A DNA stretch of 64,000 nt from Gymnorhina tibicen (Eukaryota; Chordata; Aves; Passeriformes; Artamidae): NCBI GenBank assembly GCA_013399875.1, contig VXAZ01006880.1:434001-498000 (forward strand), written 5' to 3'. Of this stretch, positions 35,831-48,300 are shown piece after piece; the first letter of the stretch is position 1, and each line of letters opens with the position of its first letter. Under the pieces are notes generated by a model that saw only the letters and a program-made list of their open reading frames with translations, did not search any database and was not told where the DNA came from. Made by a program: the position numbers and the translations under genes.

Positions 35831-38800
35831 GTGAGAGAACAAGATCCCAAAGAGTTCCAGCATTGTTGTGTTTATTGAAAGAATTCTGTGCTTGAATCAA
35901 GAAGAAGCTGGCAGAGACAAATATGAACTGGAGGACACAAAGTGTTTTAAATGGCTGCATTACAAAGGAAAATTTAACAAATAACGTTCTTGAAGTCTTA
36001 GGTGTTTGTGGGTATGGGTTCTTCTGCAGGCATTTCAATTTTATAGCTACAAACCTAAGGAAACCCAGCTAGGTTTGACCCATTGGTCACTAGTATTACA
36101 TATCACCTGTATTCAGTCTGAAATATTTTCCCTTAAAAATGAGGAAATTAACAAGCACAAGAATGTGAGAAACAAGCATTGTATATGATGCTTCCCATTA
36201 CTTTCTAATTTTTATCTTTTTTTTAGCATCTCCATCCTCTTATCTGCTTACAGAATTATATGTGCTCAAGTCCATCTGCTAAGGTTGCATCTGAGAAAAA
36301 ATGGGGACTCATCTGAAGAACATCTGATGTGTCATTTAGGAATCTTTTTTTCTTGACCAATGTCAGCTCGTCAGCAGTATTTAAGATCCAAGCTTGTAAG
36401 CTGACCTGCTGAAGGGCTCTTTCTAGTTCTTTTTTTCCCAGATTCCTGCTGGACTTCTAGAATGCCTTGCTGTTCTGCACTGAACAGCCTAGTTTGTTCT
36501 TAGTTTCCCCAAGGAAACTGGTAGCATTTATAGACCATCAGTCCAGCTGAGACTCAGGAGGGATGCACACCTTTCTGAGAACCCACTCTCTTTACCTGGA
36601 TGAAATCTTGGAGATCTTTGACTTGTGGATAGACTGAGTTGAACGTTGTGGTGAGAATGAGTTGGTGAAGGTAACCATGGGATGGAGCAAAAAGCAGATC
36701 TTCCTGCGCTATCCTTGTGGGACTCCTGCTCTGGTACCATATGTTTTAATGCCATTTTGAGACTAGAGCCAGGGAAGAGGAAGGAGTGCTAACTTCTTAG
36801 AAGCCAGTGATGGAGTGCTGCCTCCGCAGAGCAGCCCAGCTACACTTGTTGGTGCTAATTAGTTTGTGCCTGTTGAGCTTCCTTATGACACAGTCTGTTC
36901 TAATTAACACCTCCCTGTAGATTGCTGCTGAACTCCAGAAATCTCATTCATTTGTGACACACATTTCACCATCCCAGGAAGACAAATTTATTTTGTTGAC
37001 AAAGGTGCTGATAACACTATCAGACTGCAGTTTAATGTGTGTCTCAGAGATGGAGAGAGGTGACAAGACAGCCTGAGTGGGAGAATGAGTTAAAAATAAC
37101 ACTCAGAATTGCAGCTGTACTTTGTCTACCAGGTTGAATTGTTTGAGCCCCAGACCATGCAATACTTTACTGGCTACAGACAATTATGGTCAGTGTTTAT
37201 TCCTTCTATCTCTGCCTCTTTATTCTATGTAGTAACATAAAAAGGTACAATAGATACAATTGCTAGAATGAGAAGAACTATGTATATATTTATAGTTAAG
37301 CACACTGTACACAAATCTCTGTGTCTCTCTATAGTCTATATATACAGTTTGCTTTAAAAATAAAAAAAATCAGGAGCTATTCTGTAAGTTAAATATAAGC
37401 CTTGCAAATAGAATATAGCTGAAACTCCTGCAAAATTTGGATCAGAGGCAGCAGCACCTAGGGACCTTGCAACAGGTTTTATAAATAATTTGCAACTAAA
37501 TATATGAGACCTTTTTTACTTGGGCTGTGGCTGTGGCACCTGTCAGCGAGGCTGGCTGCTGCAGCAGAGAAAGGAGTAATTGCAAAAAGCTCTCTGACTC
37601 CATATGTACAATGAAACAGCATTGGACAAGGAGACCTGTGCTATTTTCAATGCAGCAAAGAACTCTGGAAATTCTGAAAAGCCTTCCCCTGACACCATAA
37701 CTCCTCCTGCACTCACAGCATAGCCAAAGTCTATGCAGGCTGAAGCCTATCTGAAGGTGGGAAATGCTGGCCAAGAGTTGGGGCATTTGGTTCCTTCTGC
37801 TAGGAGGAGGCACGAACTAGAAGGCACCACCCTTCTAGTTTACATTATCTACTCTATGTGAAAGTCCGTATTTTATAGTTACAACCATTGATGTCAGGAG
37901 TTTGTATGGCTGTTAGCATGAGTCCCTCCTGAGATCAGCTTTTCCTTGATGCTCATGGTCTTCTCTGCATCTTACATTGCTCCCTTCTGAGTTGCTTTAT
38001 GTTTTACTCCTGGTCTGTAGCATGACAAAAGCTCCTCTGGAAATGCAAAAAGCAATTTTTCTGCCTTAATGTCTAACTCAGAATGACTTGACTTTTGCCA
38101 TTTCTCTTCAATCCTCTCTGCAGCATAACAAATAGCTCATCTCATAGCGTGGTTTCCTCTAGCTGTGTTGGCAATGCTCCTGTACTGTGGTATGCCAGAA
38201 ACTATACTTCCTTAACACATTCTCATTTTCTTGGGTCCTGTTGGTAATTATTCTAAGCATCACATACATGCCTGAGAAAGCTGAAGAGACCAGAGTAAAA
38301 CTGACAAGGAAAAAATGAGGCTTGAACACCCTGGTGCAACACACGTAGAAAGCTTGCATGGAGTTCTCTGGATTTTTCTGATATTGATCTCTAATTCTGT
38401 TTTTTATGGCCATGGGTTGCTTTTGCAGCCCCAATAACAAAGACTTCAATTTTATATATCGCGGATGATCTCTGTTGTTAAAATAACTTCCAAAAGTGAT
38501 TTTGGGCACCCACTCAAACCTGGACTGCCTTTGGTGAGTCCTAGCCAAGCTAAAGCTGTCTTCCTCACAATAGTGAGATGTTAACAGGATCCCAGCAGAA
38601 GAATAAATCATGAACCAGAACAATCTGCTCACCTTACACAGACCAGTACTGAGTTAATATCTTAGCTTTGCCACTGGGGAGTGGTTATCCATTGACTTCC
38701 CATCTGCCCATCTTCTGGCTCATTTTGATTAGAAATGGCTTCAGATACGGGTGGAAATAGAGATTTAACTAGTTCTTAGTCAGTTCAAAAGGGTTTTTGC

Positions 38801-39140
38801 AAAGAATACCTTTGAAGAGTGGCTGTTTAAATAGGAAGCTTCCTGTTTTGAAGAAACATTTTTCTATTTCTGCTTTTCTCAAGTTTTCTTTCTGTTCAGC
38901 TTGGCTTTGCCCTTCTGCTTAATTTGAAAGGAAAATGGTAAATTATGACAAAAATTGTGGAAACGTCTACCAGCCCAAGCACAAAATCTTCCTGGGATCA
39001 TGAAAAGGCAAGTGGTTTGCTTGATTTGACACGCTAGTACTTACCCTATGTCTTACATCTCAAAAAGCAATATTGCAGCTCCCAGGCTCCATATAATGCT
39101 CATGTCACTTTTCCTATGTAAGTATAGGACATTTTTTGGT

Positions 39141-39157
39141 ATACAACTAAGTTGTAT
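39141..39157. repeat. perfect short palindrome
   Basis: ATACAACT-A-AGTTGTAT has eight-base arms around a single base. Further copies of AAGTTGT follow within 30 bp. It is probably a chance AT-rich dyad or part of a degenerate repeat. Confidence 0.5.
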
Positions 39158-40199
39158 AAGTTGTTTACAAACGTAAGTTGTACACAAAAAAAGGCACAAA
39201 ATAATTGGAAACTTGAGCAATAATGTCTTTGCAGTTTGCAGGTGCCAGAATACAGTCCTATGCCAGGACTCCTCATGGAGGGATAGCCTAGCTTTGGAAG
39301 TACCACTCTGCTCTCGCAGAGCTGATCAGCTTTCCCATACTTGGAACAGAGGCCTGCTTCCTCTCATGCTGAGGTAAAAACAGTGTTAATCAAAAACTAA
39401 TGACAAGAGTTCCCAGCTTCCATAGGAATACACAACAGGAGATTCAGGCTTCTGTTTTCACTTTAATATTAGCAACATCTAATTAAGATAAGCAATATCT
39501 TCTGCTTTGAAGCATCTGTTTCATTAATCCTTTGTCTGCTGCTGTGCATTAGACACTTCGTGGCCCAAAGGGCAAAAGTGTTACTTTGGCCACTTCTTTC
39601 CATTTTTCAGATACTGGTCCATTGCTTGTTTGTTGCATTGTCTTAATTTCAGTGCACTTGTGAAGAAATACAGGCATGTGGCATGAAGCTAGGGAAGCAT
39701 GGGATACAGGAGCATAGTCATTCATCATTCAAAGAGCTGTTGAGGCATTCCTGTAGGACTGACATGTGAGGGCCTCTCACAGCCAGATAAGCTGAGTCCT
39801 TTTCCTCTTCTCCTCACATGTAAGAGAAAAGCATTTTGTATAAATTTAGGCAACTTTTCTTTTGGTTTAATTTCTACTAAAGCAAAGTAGTAATTCATTG
39901 TTAGAATAAACAACTCAGTAATCACAGCTCTCACTCTGAAAGCTTCAGCATGCTTCTGACAGACTCTCCTCCAAAACAGTACATGTGAAGTGGCCTGTTA
40001 ATTGCTCATTGTATTGATTTAATGAGGCCATTTTTCTTTAAGATCGTTTGGACTTAACAGAAATCTTCATGCTTGTATTTTCTGCTAGCATCTTCAGTGG
40101 ACTCGCCTACATGCCACAGGCTTCTTAGGCATACCTTTGGCATGTTAATTAAGAGGGAAGGAATATCAGCATTCACAACAGGCAGCAAAAAACCCGAAG

Positions 40200-40330
40200 T
40201 AACAACACTTTGCTCTATGTTGTGTGCAGAACTCAAGGCACTTTCCAGAAGACATCTCTCATCCATTTGACACACAGAGAAATGAATACTGGGAAGTTTT
40301 GCTAAATTTCTACAGGTAACTGTGGCAGAA
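40200..40330 (-). repeat. MIR-like core-SINE remnant
   Basis: Read on the minus strand, the order is GCCACAGTTACCTG, ATTTCTCTGTGTGTCAAATG and GAAAGTGCCTTGAG. This follows the MIR layout 'GCCACTTACCTG ... CTCTGTGCCTCAGTTT...AAATG ... AAAGTGCTTTGAG'. The 107-codon minus-strand frame over it is therefore likely non-coding. Confidence 0.4.
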
Positions 40331-41983
40331 GCCAAAGTTTTGAGAGTTTCTTGGCCAGTTTCTCTGGTAAATAGCACTTTTCTTATACCTGTATGTTCTT
40401 GGTTATTTTGTTCAGTACCGCCTTTGAGGAGGTGAGAATTTACAGTAGCTCCAGTTCAAAATTTGGTCCACTAAGGACAAAGATAATTGAAGGGTGTGTA
40501 GAGGTGCCACAGCTGGTCAGTTGTCTTCATAGTGAAGAACTCTGTGTTGGTGTTCTCGAGGTGAAGAGCTGAAACATTGTTCAGAGCCACAGGCAGCCAG
40601 GCAGTTCATTATGCTGCTTTTTGAAGAACAGCAGAACACACAGGATGTGCAGCCCTGTCAAAGGGTTTCAATAAATGCCTCAGTGCAAGTCCCTCTGGCA
40701 TGTGTGGGCTATTTTCCTTTTTGATGTTAATTGTTTATCAAAAGCAGCTCAGGTGTTGGGAAACCAATAGCAACTTGTAGTCTGCTGTGTTCAGGCCATG
40801 CCTACATCATCTTTGAAGCAACTTTTTCTATGTCCTGAGAACACCCCAGCTAGTAAATCCTGGGCAGACCTCAGGAGCACTCCATCCATCCCAGTGTAGC
40901 ATCCTCTGGTATAGTCTGGATGACCCTTTGCCAAGAACAGGCACGGTATGTAGACTTACTCTGCACATTGTGATTGACTCTTCAAATGCTGGGGCAATTT
41001 TTTAATGAGCACATTGTTTTCAGTTTTAAAATGTTGCTCAACCCACTTTGCAGATAGTTAACATAGACTATTTTACAAGGGCTTTTTTCAGAGGGATGTG
41101 GCAGAAATCTGTAATGATGGTCTGATTTGTTTTAATTATTGGCTGGTGAACTCTCTTGATTTGCGGGGATTTCGCTGGGAGGCTGTTCCTGTTAATTGTG
41201 CATCGCTGAAGTGATTGTCAGGCTGGGCAGGTGGAGGGAGATCTCAGCTTTAGAAAACCCAAAGAAATAAATAAAAGACAAGGTCAGGGAAATGTTTTCC
41301 TTTCGTGTTCAATATTAAACATTCATGTAGTTTTCAACTTTCTCTGCTCCTTCTGTTATCATATGGTTCATAATAAAATTTCATATTTGTTTTGTGCTCA
41401 CTTAAGTTTATCTGGGAACTTGCATTGTGGCATCTTTGTCAAAGTCATGTCATTTTGTGTTGCAGGAGGTGCAGGCCAGAGTGAGGTCTTCAATGAGTTG
41501 ACTTTTTCTCACTAACTTAATCTGATCATTCTGAAATACCTAATTTTCCCATCTGAGAAAAACCCAAACCCCACCGATTTGTCTCTAAGTAAGCAGTTAA
41601 CAAATCAGATGCACAGAAAACAAGGTACATTCAAAATACTTTTATGCAGCCATGGCAATACAGAGTTGTAAATGCCTCCTGTCCCACACTAAGAATTTCC
41701 CCTGAACTGGAGGAATTTGATTGCCCAAACAAAGGGTCTGTACTCAGGTGTGCAAAGAGCTGAAGGCTGTTTTTTCTCCTATCTAATCCATATGCTGCTG
41801 CTAAAGAAATTTAAAATAAGGGCCTGCATCCAGCTTTCCACCGGTATTCAAATCTTGCTTCAGACCTTGTACTGGCTGAATACGGCCATGTCCCAAATAC
41901 CTCTGCAGTATCTTTAAAAAGAAAATATCATCAATGTGAAAAATAAATATTTGCATGAGAAACAGCAGTTAACATTGCCGACC

Positions 41984-41996
41984 TTTTTTTTTTTTT
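41984..41996 (+). repeat. poly-T run
   Basis: A run of T13 with no clear retroposon body on either side; it may be a decayed retroposon tail on the minus strand. Confidence 0.6.
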
Positions 41997-43130
41997 GAGA
42001 CCTGGGTGATCTTTTCTGTGCTACCGAATGTATCAGGGCTAGGAAAGGCATCTTTTAAAATCCCCACCATATTTGTGCAGGACTCCTTGGACAGCACCTC
42101 AGGATGACTCTCAAAGATGCTGCTGACAGCAAGATATCAAACAGCAGAAGGAAGGAAGTTTGCCGTCTCCCAAAGCTGAAGGGACTCACCAGTAGCAGGG
42201 CAAGAAGAGCCAAGCGTGTGCAGCGTCTGGGAAGGAGGTGGCATAAGTCACTGCTGAAAGCTTTCCTAGTCCCTTGGCTGTAACCTGTCTCACTGGATCA
42301 TGAGCAGTTTCCTGTGGCTGCAGGAGGCCATCTGCTCCCATGCTCACTCAACAAACAGAGGATATATTCCTGTCTTCCTAGCTGAGTTTTTCTTTTCAGC
42401 TGCCTCCCAGAGGCTGAGCAGCTAGGGAAAGAGGAAAGTTCATTAGTTTCCCTGTTGGTGCAGGGTTTTCTGCTCTTCCCTCCCCAGGGGTTGTGTTTCA
42501 CATGTAATGTAATAAAACAGGATATTGTGGGAGAAGTTAATGGGTGGGTCAGGCCCTCTCAGCGTGAAGCCTATTTTGATTAAAGGCTGCTGCTGAGAAA
42601 CCTCTGGACTCTCACCCACATTTGCCCTCACTAACAACGCAATCAACCCCTGAGAAAAGGGACTATAAAATGAGAGAGGTGGGAGAAAATAGGTTTGCTG
42701 TTATGTGTCCCCCAGGAGGGACCTGTGTGTCTTCTGTCTCTGCAATTTCTTTCCTAAGAATGGCTGAACTAGAGCTGTTTAGCATCCTGCAGTCGGTGTG
42801 GTGATATGTAGGACTTGAAGTAAGTAGTTGTATATATGATACATAAGGATCTTGTGCGGTAACAAGGCAGAGACGCACAAAAGGCTGCCAGCTGCTCAGC
42901 TGTAACACCATGGTGACCATAGTAAGCACTGTGATCAGGTCAGTCTGTCCTGAGGATCTCACACAGGGCTCGCAATGTGGCCAAGACTTTGCTGCTTTTC
43001 CTTCTTCAGCTGTTGCTCTTACATGGCAAACTCACTTGAGGCTGTTGGCAGAGACCATAGGACACAGACAAAGAGAACATCTGGGTACGTCACTCTTCTG
43101 TGCAGCGGCATTAAAGCCATACTGGAACAC

Positions 43131-43190
43131 TCCTTCCCTTTTGCCCTTTCTCCTTTCCCTTCCCCTACTTTCTCTCTCCCTTTTCCCAGG
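43131..43190 (+). repeat. polypyrimidine tract
   Basis: About 60 bp of C/T with only three or four purine interruptions, ending in CCCTTTTCCCAG. It could be a strong acceptor or a homopurine-homopyrimidine element able to form a triplex. The large open frames here on both strands owe their openness partly to this composition. Confidence 0.6.
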
Positions 43191-43882
43191 ATCTCAGTGG
43201 TTGGGGATCCCTTTATTCCTTTCCTCTCAGGCAGCTGTCTCAGGGCCCTTACTCCACAGACTTCCCTGCAGGCAAACTTTTTGTTGCTGGGTAAGTTTTC
43301 TGTTGCTAACACAACATCTTGTGACTGCTGTTTTCACCCTCACAGAAAATTCATTAAAAAGGCATAATTTGGTTTCTTACTATCTTTCTTCAGATATCTG
43401 CTTTCTCAGGTTTTTTTTTTTCTCAAGCTCCCACTTTTGCTTGTCCATTAGCAAGTAAGTGCTTATTAGAAATGCGTTCATTCTTGTGTACTGTTTCCCA
43501 GACTTATTGGGATATGTAGTGTCAGAACTATTCTTCAGATACCCATTCCTAGGAGTTGGTGTGTATGAGCTGACTAACACTTCTGAACTAAAAGCAAGGC
43601 TCTGTCAGTTATCCTTAAATTCCCCTGGGATGGGGGGAAAGGGGACCATCCTCTGTGGTCTAGAAGTTATATACAGTAATAACCACCTGTGTTTCCTTGC
43701 ACAAAGCACCTGCCCAATGATTACTGACCCAAAACTGTTAATATTTTACTGAGGTCCAAATTATGACTTGTGCATTTGCATCAAACCTTTTATTGTAAGC
43801 CCTGTTTTCTGACAGAGGCTCTGGAAGACCAATATTTTATTGTCTCACGATTCTTGGACAAAGCATTATGCTTTTCCTGCAG

Positions 43883-43927
43883 TTGAAAGTGGAAGGAGAA
43901 GTTATGGCTGTATTTTATACAAACAAG
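43883..43927 (+). CDS. tentative small internal exon, unknown gene
   Basis: The acceptor (ATGCTTTTCCTGCAG) ends at 43882 and a donor-like AACAAG|GTGCCA lies at 43927/43928. Between them are 15 open codons in phase 0-0 (LKVEGEVMAVFYTNK). A second 45-nt phase 0-0 interval with good sites lies at 43970-44014 (FLKEIFSSILLPDGK, donor GGAAAG|GTAGGA). The gap between them is only 42 nt, too short for a normal vertebrate intron. At most one of the two is likely real, or they are alternatives. Confidence 0.15.
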
Positions 43928-44819
43928 GTGCCAGGTTTAGGTTTCTTGTTCACACTTGTCTGTGTTTAGTTTCTGAAAGAGATCTTCAGCTCCATTTTGT
44001 TACCAGATGGAAAGGTAGGAGCCTTTGAAATGTATTTATTTAAGGCCAAACAGAAATGCCTCAAATTTAAGAAGGGAGCTGAATGCCCTTTCTGAATGCA
44101 AGTTGGTGACAGGTCTGCAGGTGCCAGGTCATCTCACTGTGGCATCTCACCTCCCACCTCTGCCCAGCAGCATCCCTCTTCACCTTCCCTGTGCCTTCCC
44201 TGTTCCCCTGGCCCGAGGGGATATTAGACACTCTCTAGGAAGCAGCTTTTCTCGGTCAGGTCTCTGTGTTTTATCTTGTAACTCCCTCCCTGTTATTGCC
44301 TTGGTCCTTGGCTTAGGGCTGAGTCAAAGGACATGGGTGTCACCTACCCATGGGTGTCATGCTCCCTTCACTGCTCTGGTTTCTCCTCAGCCAGCCTTCT
44401 CAAGGTGCAGCTGGGCTGCACCCTGTCACTTCTGTGAGACTCAACGGCTCACAGGGACCGTGATTTGGTGTCATGAGCCACTGCTGGGGCTGAGCTCTGC
44501 TGCCTCTGTGGTGCCCCCAGGACTGCCTCACAGATGGTTTGGGCAGCAGAGGTTACAGGGAGGAGACGTGGAAGGTGGGTGTGCCCTAACAAAGTGACCT
44601 ACTTCTGACCAACCTACCACCGTGTCTGCAGCTCCCACTGTTAAGACAACAGACTCCAGCCAGGCAAAGCCTCCCAGAGTTGCTGTTGGTTTCAGTTGAT
44701 AAGAGGAACTGCCTGGGTTTCTTGCCCCCTCCTCTTCCTGGAGTTTTACTGTTTGAGAAGAAGCTGTTGGAATTCGGAGAAAAGCAATTAATGAAGGAGT
44801 TGGGATTTTTGACTGACAT

Positions 44820-44960
44820 AGTAATTACGCTGGAAAATATAATTTTCCCTGCATATTAGAGATGGGATTATTTCAAGGAGATCTTATTAATGTGCTGTTC
44901 ACCAACAAAGAGCCCAGTAACCTCTCTCTTAATAAGATTAGCATGGGGGTCATAATGCAG
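44820..44960. promoter_or_regulatory. candidate conserved regulatory block with dyads
   Basis: A perfect palindrome (GGAAAAT-ATA-ATTTTCC, 44832-44848) is followed by an exact 10-bp inverted repeat (ATCTTATTAA at 44881-44890, TTAATAAGAT at 44929-44938). A TAATTAC motif lies just upstream. The density of AT dyads and homeodomain-type motifs resembles non-coding elements conserved among vertebrates, but conservation is not visible here. Confidence 0.2.
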
Positions 44961-45214
44961 GAGGCTGCTAGGGTGATATTCAAGGTTTTGTCCTAAAGAA
45001 ATAAATTACCTTCTCCTATCTGGTGAGGACATACGGGAGTTGATTTCATTTAAAAGACATATGCTCATTTTCTGATATCTAGTGGATAACCTGTGCCCAA
45101 ATTCCTTTGTCCAGATGGTGTACATCAGCAGCAAAATCCCAGGGTTCAGGGGTGAGCCTGGAGCAGAGGTCAGAGCAGCTGAGAATGAGCAGGCAGGTAG
45201 TTCTCCTGGCATCC

Positions 45215-45365
45215 CTTCTTAGATCAGTGACTTCCTCCTGTAACTGCAAGCAAGGCCCTCTACTGTCTGCTTCTCTTTCTCTGTCTATAACATGTGGATA
45301 ATAATTGTCCACAAGTCATCTAAGATTAATGGCTGTTTGTGCAGTGCTTCAACTCCTATGAAGCA
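45215..45365 (+). repeat. MIR-family SINE (3' half)
   Basis: The run TTTCTCTGTCTATAACATG, GTGGATAATAATTGTCC, GATTAATGGCTGTTTGTG and CAGTGCTTCAA matches the MIR-type 3' region '..TCTGTAAAATGGGGATAATAAT .. GATTAAT..TGTTTGTAAAGTGCTTTGA'. This is the clearest of the SINE relics in the window. The 5' half is weak. Confidence 0.55.
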
Positions 45366-48300
45366 AGGTCTGCACCCCTCGTCACGGACTACAGCTACTG
45401 CCATCATATATGACCTGTTGTGTTCTGAAGGGGTGGGAAATGGGAATACAGAGGGATGGAAAGGGGTGCTGTCGGTTTGGTTGTAGTTTGATCAACATGT
45501 GAAAATTCAGGCTTTTCTGGGGCACCATGTAGGTGATGCAGATGCTTTTTCTGGTTACACAAGACTTCTTCCACTCCCTGCTGATGGCTGTGGCATGTTT
45601 TTGGGTAAGCCAGAGAGTGACACTGCTAAAAACATTTCCAGGCAGCTTTCTCCTTCCTGACTCTGCTCACATCTGTCCACCATCTGTTTTGATTTTGCCT
45701 CTGTTGTCCTACATGTAAACATCCTCTTGAAATGTTCAGGGCACGGAAAGTTTGGGAGTTCCTCCCTTCCAGCATGGGGTGTGAGGTGCAGCCTCCTGCT
45801 GTTGCATTAAACATGGGAGATGCTGCCCAGTGCCATAGAGGAAAACCAGCTGGTATTTGTTATCAGCACTGCTGGTCTGTGGGAATCTCAGTTGTGGGTC
45901 AGGGATCCCTGTTGTCAGGCTAAATGTGCAAACAGCAACAGAGTCCAGCCCGTACTGTCCTGTGCTAACCTTTCCATAGCAAGCTCTACCACCATCTATG
46001 AATATTTCTAAAGTTAAAACCACGAGTTAACTCTGCCCCAAAAAGGGAGCTATGTCAGATGGTAGAGTCTTCAATGTCACTATTGATTTTTACCGGAAAG
46101 GCACTGATGTATTGTAATAGAGTGCAGTGGTGTTAAACCCCTTGATACTTTACCAGGGGAACCCAGGGCATCTCTTGCACACAAGTTGTGTGCTTAACTG
46201 CTTTAGCATAAAAATAAATAAATGAAGCATTGCTTATCCTCTTGGTTTCTTGATATCTCATTTACCTTTCAGACAATATGCAGAAATAGGGGTAGGGAAA
46301 GGCTACTTCAAATTTATGTAGGTTAAAAATTTGCTCAGCACAGTGTAGTGAGCTGCAGTTAGGAAGTGTATTTTGATGCAGTTTCAGTTTGCTTATGAGC
46401 TAGATAGTGCCAACTTGTAACATTATGTTTATTATTCTTATACAACCATAGGTAGAAGCGGTGCAATAAATTGCAGAGTCATAAAGCTTTCACTTCTGGG
46501 GCATACGGTGGTCATGTCTGAAGGTATTTGTGCAAGGTATTGTATGTTAAATGTCATTAATTTATGGTTTGAGACAGGGGAAGGGTAGCATGTCTGAGAA
46601 CATTGCTTTGGTGGACTTGGTGAAAATCTAGAACACAAGGTTGTCCCTATACCAAAGAAATGCTTTTTGAAAGATATCTTATTTAACTTAAATATCTTAC
46701 ACTCTAAACAGATAACCATGTTAGTGATAAGGCAGAAGAGGTCTGAGGTGAGTGGAGCAGGGCTTGCGGTAATCTTGTTAGTGCCACAGTTACATTTCTT
46801 GGGCAAGAGAGAGTAATAGTTTCTCTTTTTCCCCAAAACACCTTTCTTAAAGGCCACAATGAGTTACCAGTTAAGTGAAGCAGTTGTATAGCTGAAAAAC
46901 ATCAACCCTTGTAAAAGTTTTTTAATATACTGCTGTGTCTCAGGGGAGTTGCAAATAGGATTTTCATATTTCTGGATAGGGAAATGATGAAAAGAGCTCT
47001 TCTTTCCACACAGTACTTGATTACTTTCTTCTAGCTAGTTGCAGGCATAACAGAATCTCAGTTATGTTGTTGTATCTGTTCATCCTCTCTCTGTTAAAAT
47101 AGACTACATATAAAAGACTAATGATCAGGGGGTTCATTGGTGATAGTGGAAGGAATTGATTGAAGCCAGTATAGCTTCTCACCACTCCTAAATCTCAGTT
47201 ATGGATTTTGGAGGTTCTCACTTTCTTCCTCCTAAAATATTGCTGTTATGTCTGTTTTTACAAAAGTCTCACTTGCCAAATGCAATTGCATTTTCAGTGT
47301 AGGTAAACCAGGTCAGACTCAGTATCAGCAGAGATAACACTTCCCTTTAGTAAGTAAACAAAAACACTGAACACGTTTCTTTCCTCTGAAAGCTGTATAC
47401 ATTGCTTCATCATCTGCTCAAATACTGGAGTGTTATTTATGGCTTAACTTACGATTTCAGTGCAAAGGCAAATTAATTCTACTGCTGTTTGTTAGGCAAT
47501 GCTTCTTTAGAATAAAGAGGGTGTAAAGGCTCCACTGGATTGCAGTCATAAGAAGACAGTAAAGGGGAATAGCATGATTTCAGTGAGTTACCACATGTTA
47601 ACGTTAGAAGGGATGGTCAGATCATCCTTCCTGATGTCCCCAGAAGTCAAGGCTGGGAATTTTATCTGGGGCTGCTGCACTGGACCTTTGTTCAGCCAAG
47701 CATACCTATCCAGCAAGATCTCTGCATGGGACACAGGGTTTGAGATACCTGTTCAAATGTGTTCTAGCCTGGTCAGAACCAGAAGAGTGGTTGATTAGTA
47801 ATGCAGGATGAGAGGGGGTGAACTGTCTCATAAGACTAGAGATGTACCAAACTGCCTGACTGCCTTCTGCTCTCAGGGTCCTCTGGGAGTTACACTAGCA
47901 GCCATATCACCCTGGTCTCCTTTGGGTTTAACCCTTTTTGTGGCTTTCACAGTATCACTATTTTGCCTGTACTCTTTGGAGAGAGTACTTTTGTTATCTG
48001 TGTCTTGTGTATCATTGGATGTTCTGCTGTCAGTGTTTTACTGCCTGCTTGTACACAACAAAGCAGAGGGAAGGCTGTTACTGGAAGGATATATGTTTAG
48101 TGTTTAGATTTTTTTTTCCACTGGTTTGTTTTACTCTCATAGTGAAACAGATACGGGGGGAAATGTGCAAAATGTGTACTCAGCTACTGTTGTAGTTGGC
48201 TTGTAACATTTTAGAATATTCTTGTGTTTGAAAGACAGAACTTTTCAGACTATTGTAATTTGACATCCAACCTCAATATCTGGCAGGATTTCCAAGTTGA

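Larger units (their letters stand above)
30961..45214. other. mostly unique non-coding sequence
   Basis: About 14 kb with no named gene. It holds the pentanucleotide array at 32718, two strong polypyrimidine tracts (35368, 43131), a MIR-like remnant at 40200 and four tentative plus-strand exons. A minus-strand frame at 38159-38632 (157 codons) is long for this AT-rich stretch, but has no recognisable domain. The segment 36850-37060 is TAATTA-rich and may be regulatory. Confidence 0.5.

Noticed and set aside
36227..36354. Strong acceptor followed by a 40-codon frame
   Set aside because: No usable donor, and its phase does not fit the other plus-strand candidates; kept out as a likely chance opening.
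42910..43458. 182-codon plus-strand frame with apparent hydrophobic segments
   Set aside because: The leucine, serine, proline and phenylalanine runs come from the polypyrimidine tract at 43131-43190; overlapping frames on both strands are open too.
44025..44597. 190-codon plus-strand open frame, the longest in the window
   Set aside because: It lies in a pyrimidine- and GC-enriched stretch where stops are rare, has no domain, no clear start context and a proline/serine/leucine/cysteine composition typical of chance frames.
47878..48107. Acceptor-led stretch open in two or three frames and hydrophobic
   Set aside because: More than one frame is open together, which shows that stops are simply scarce here; no donor and no family match.
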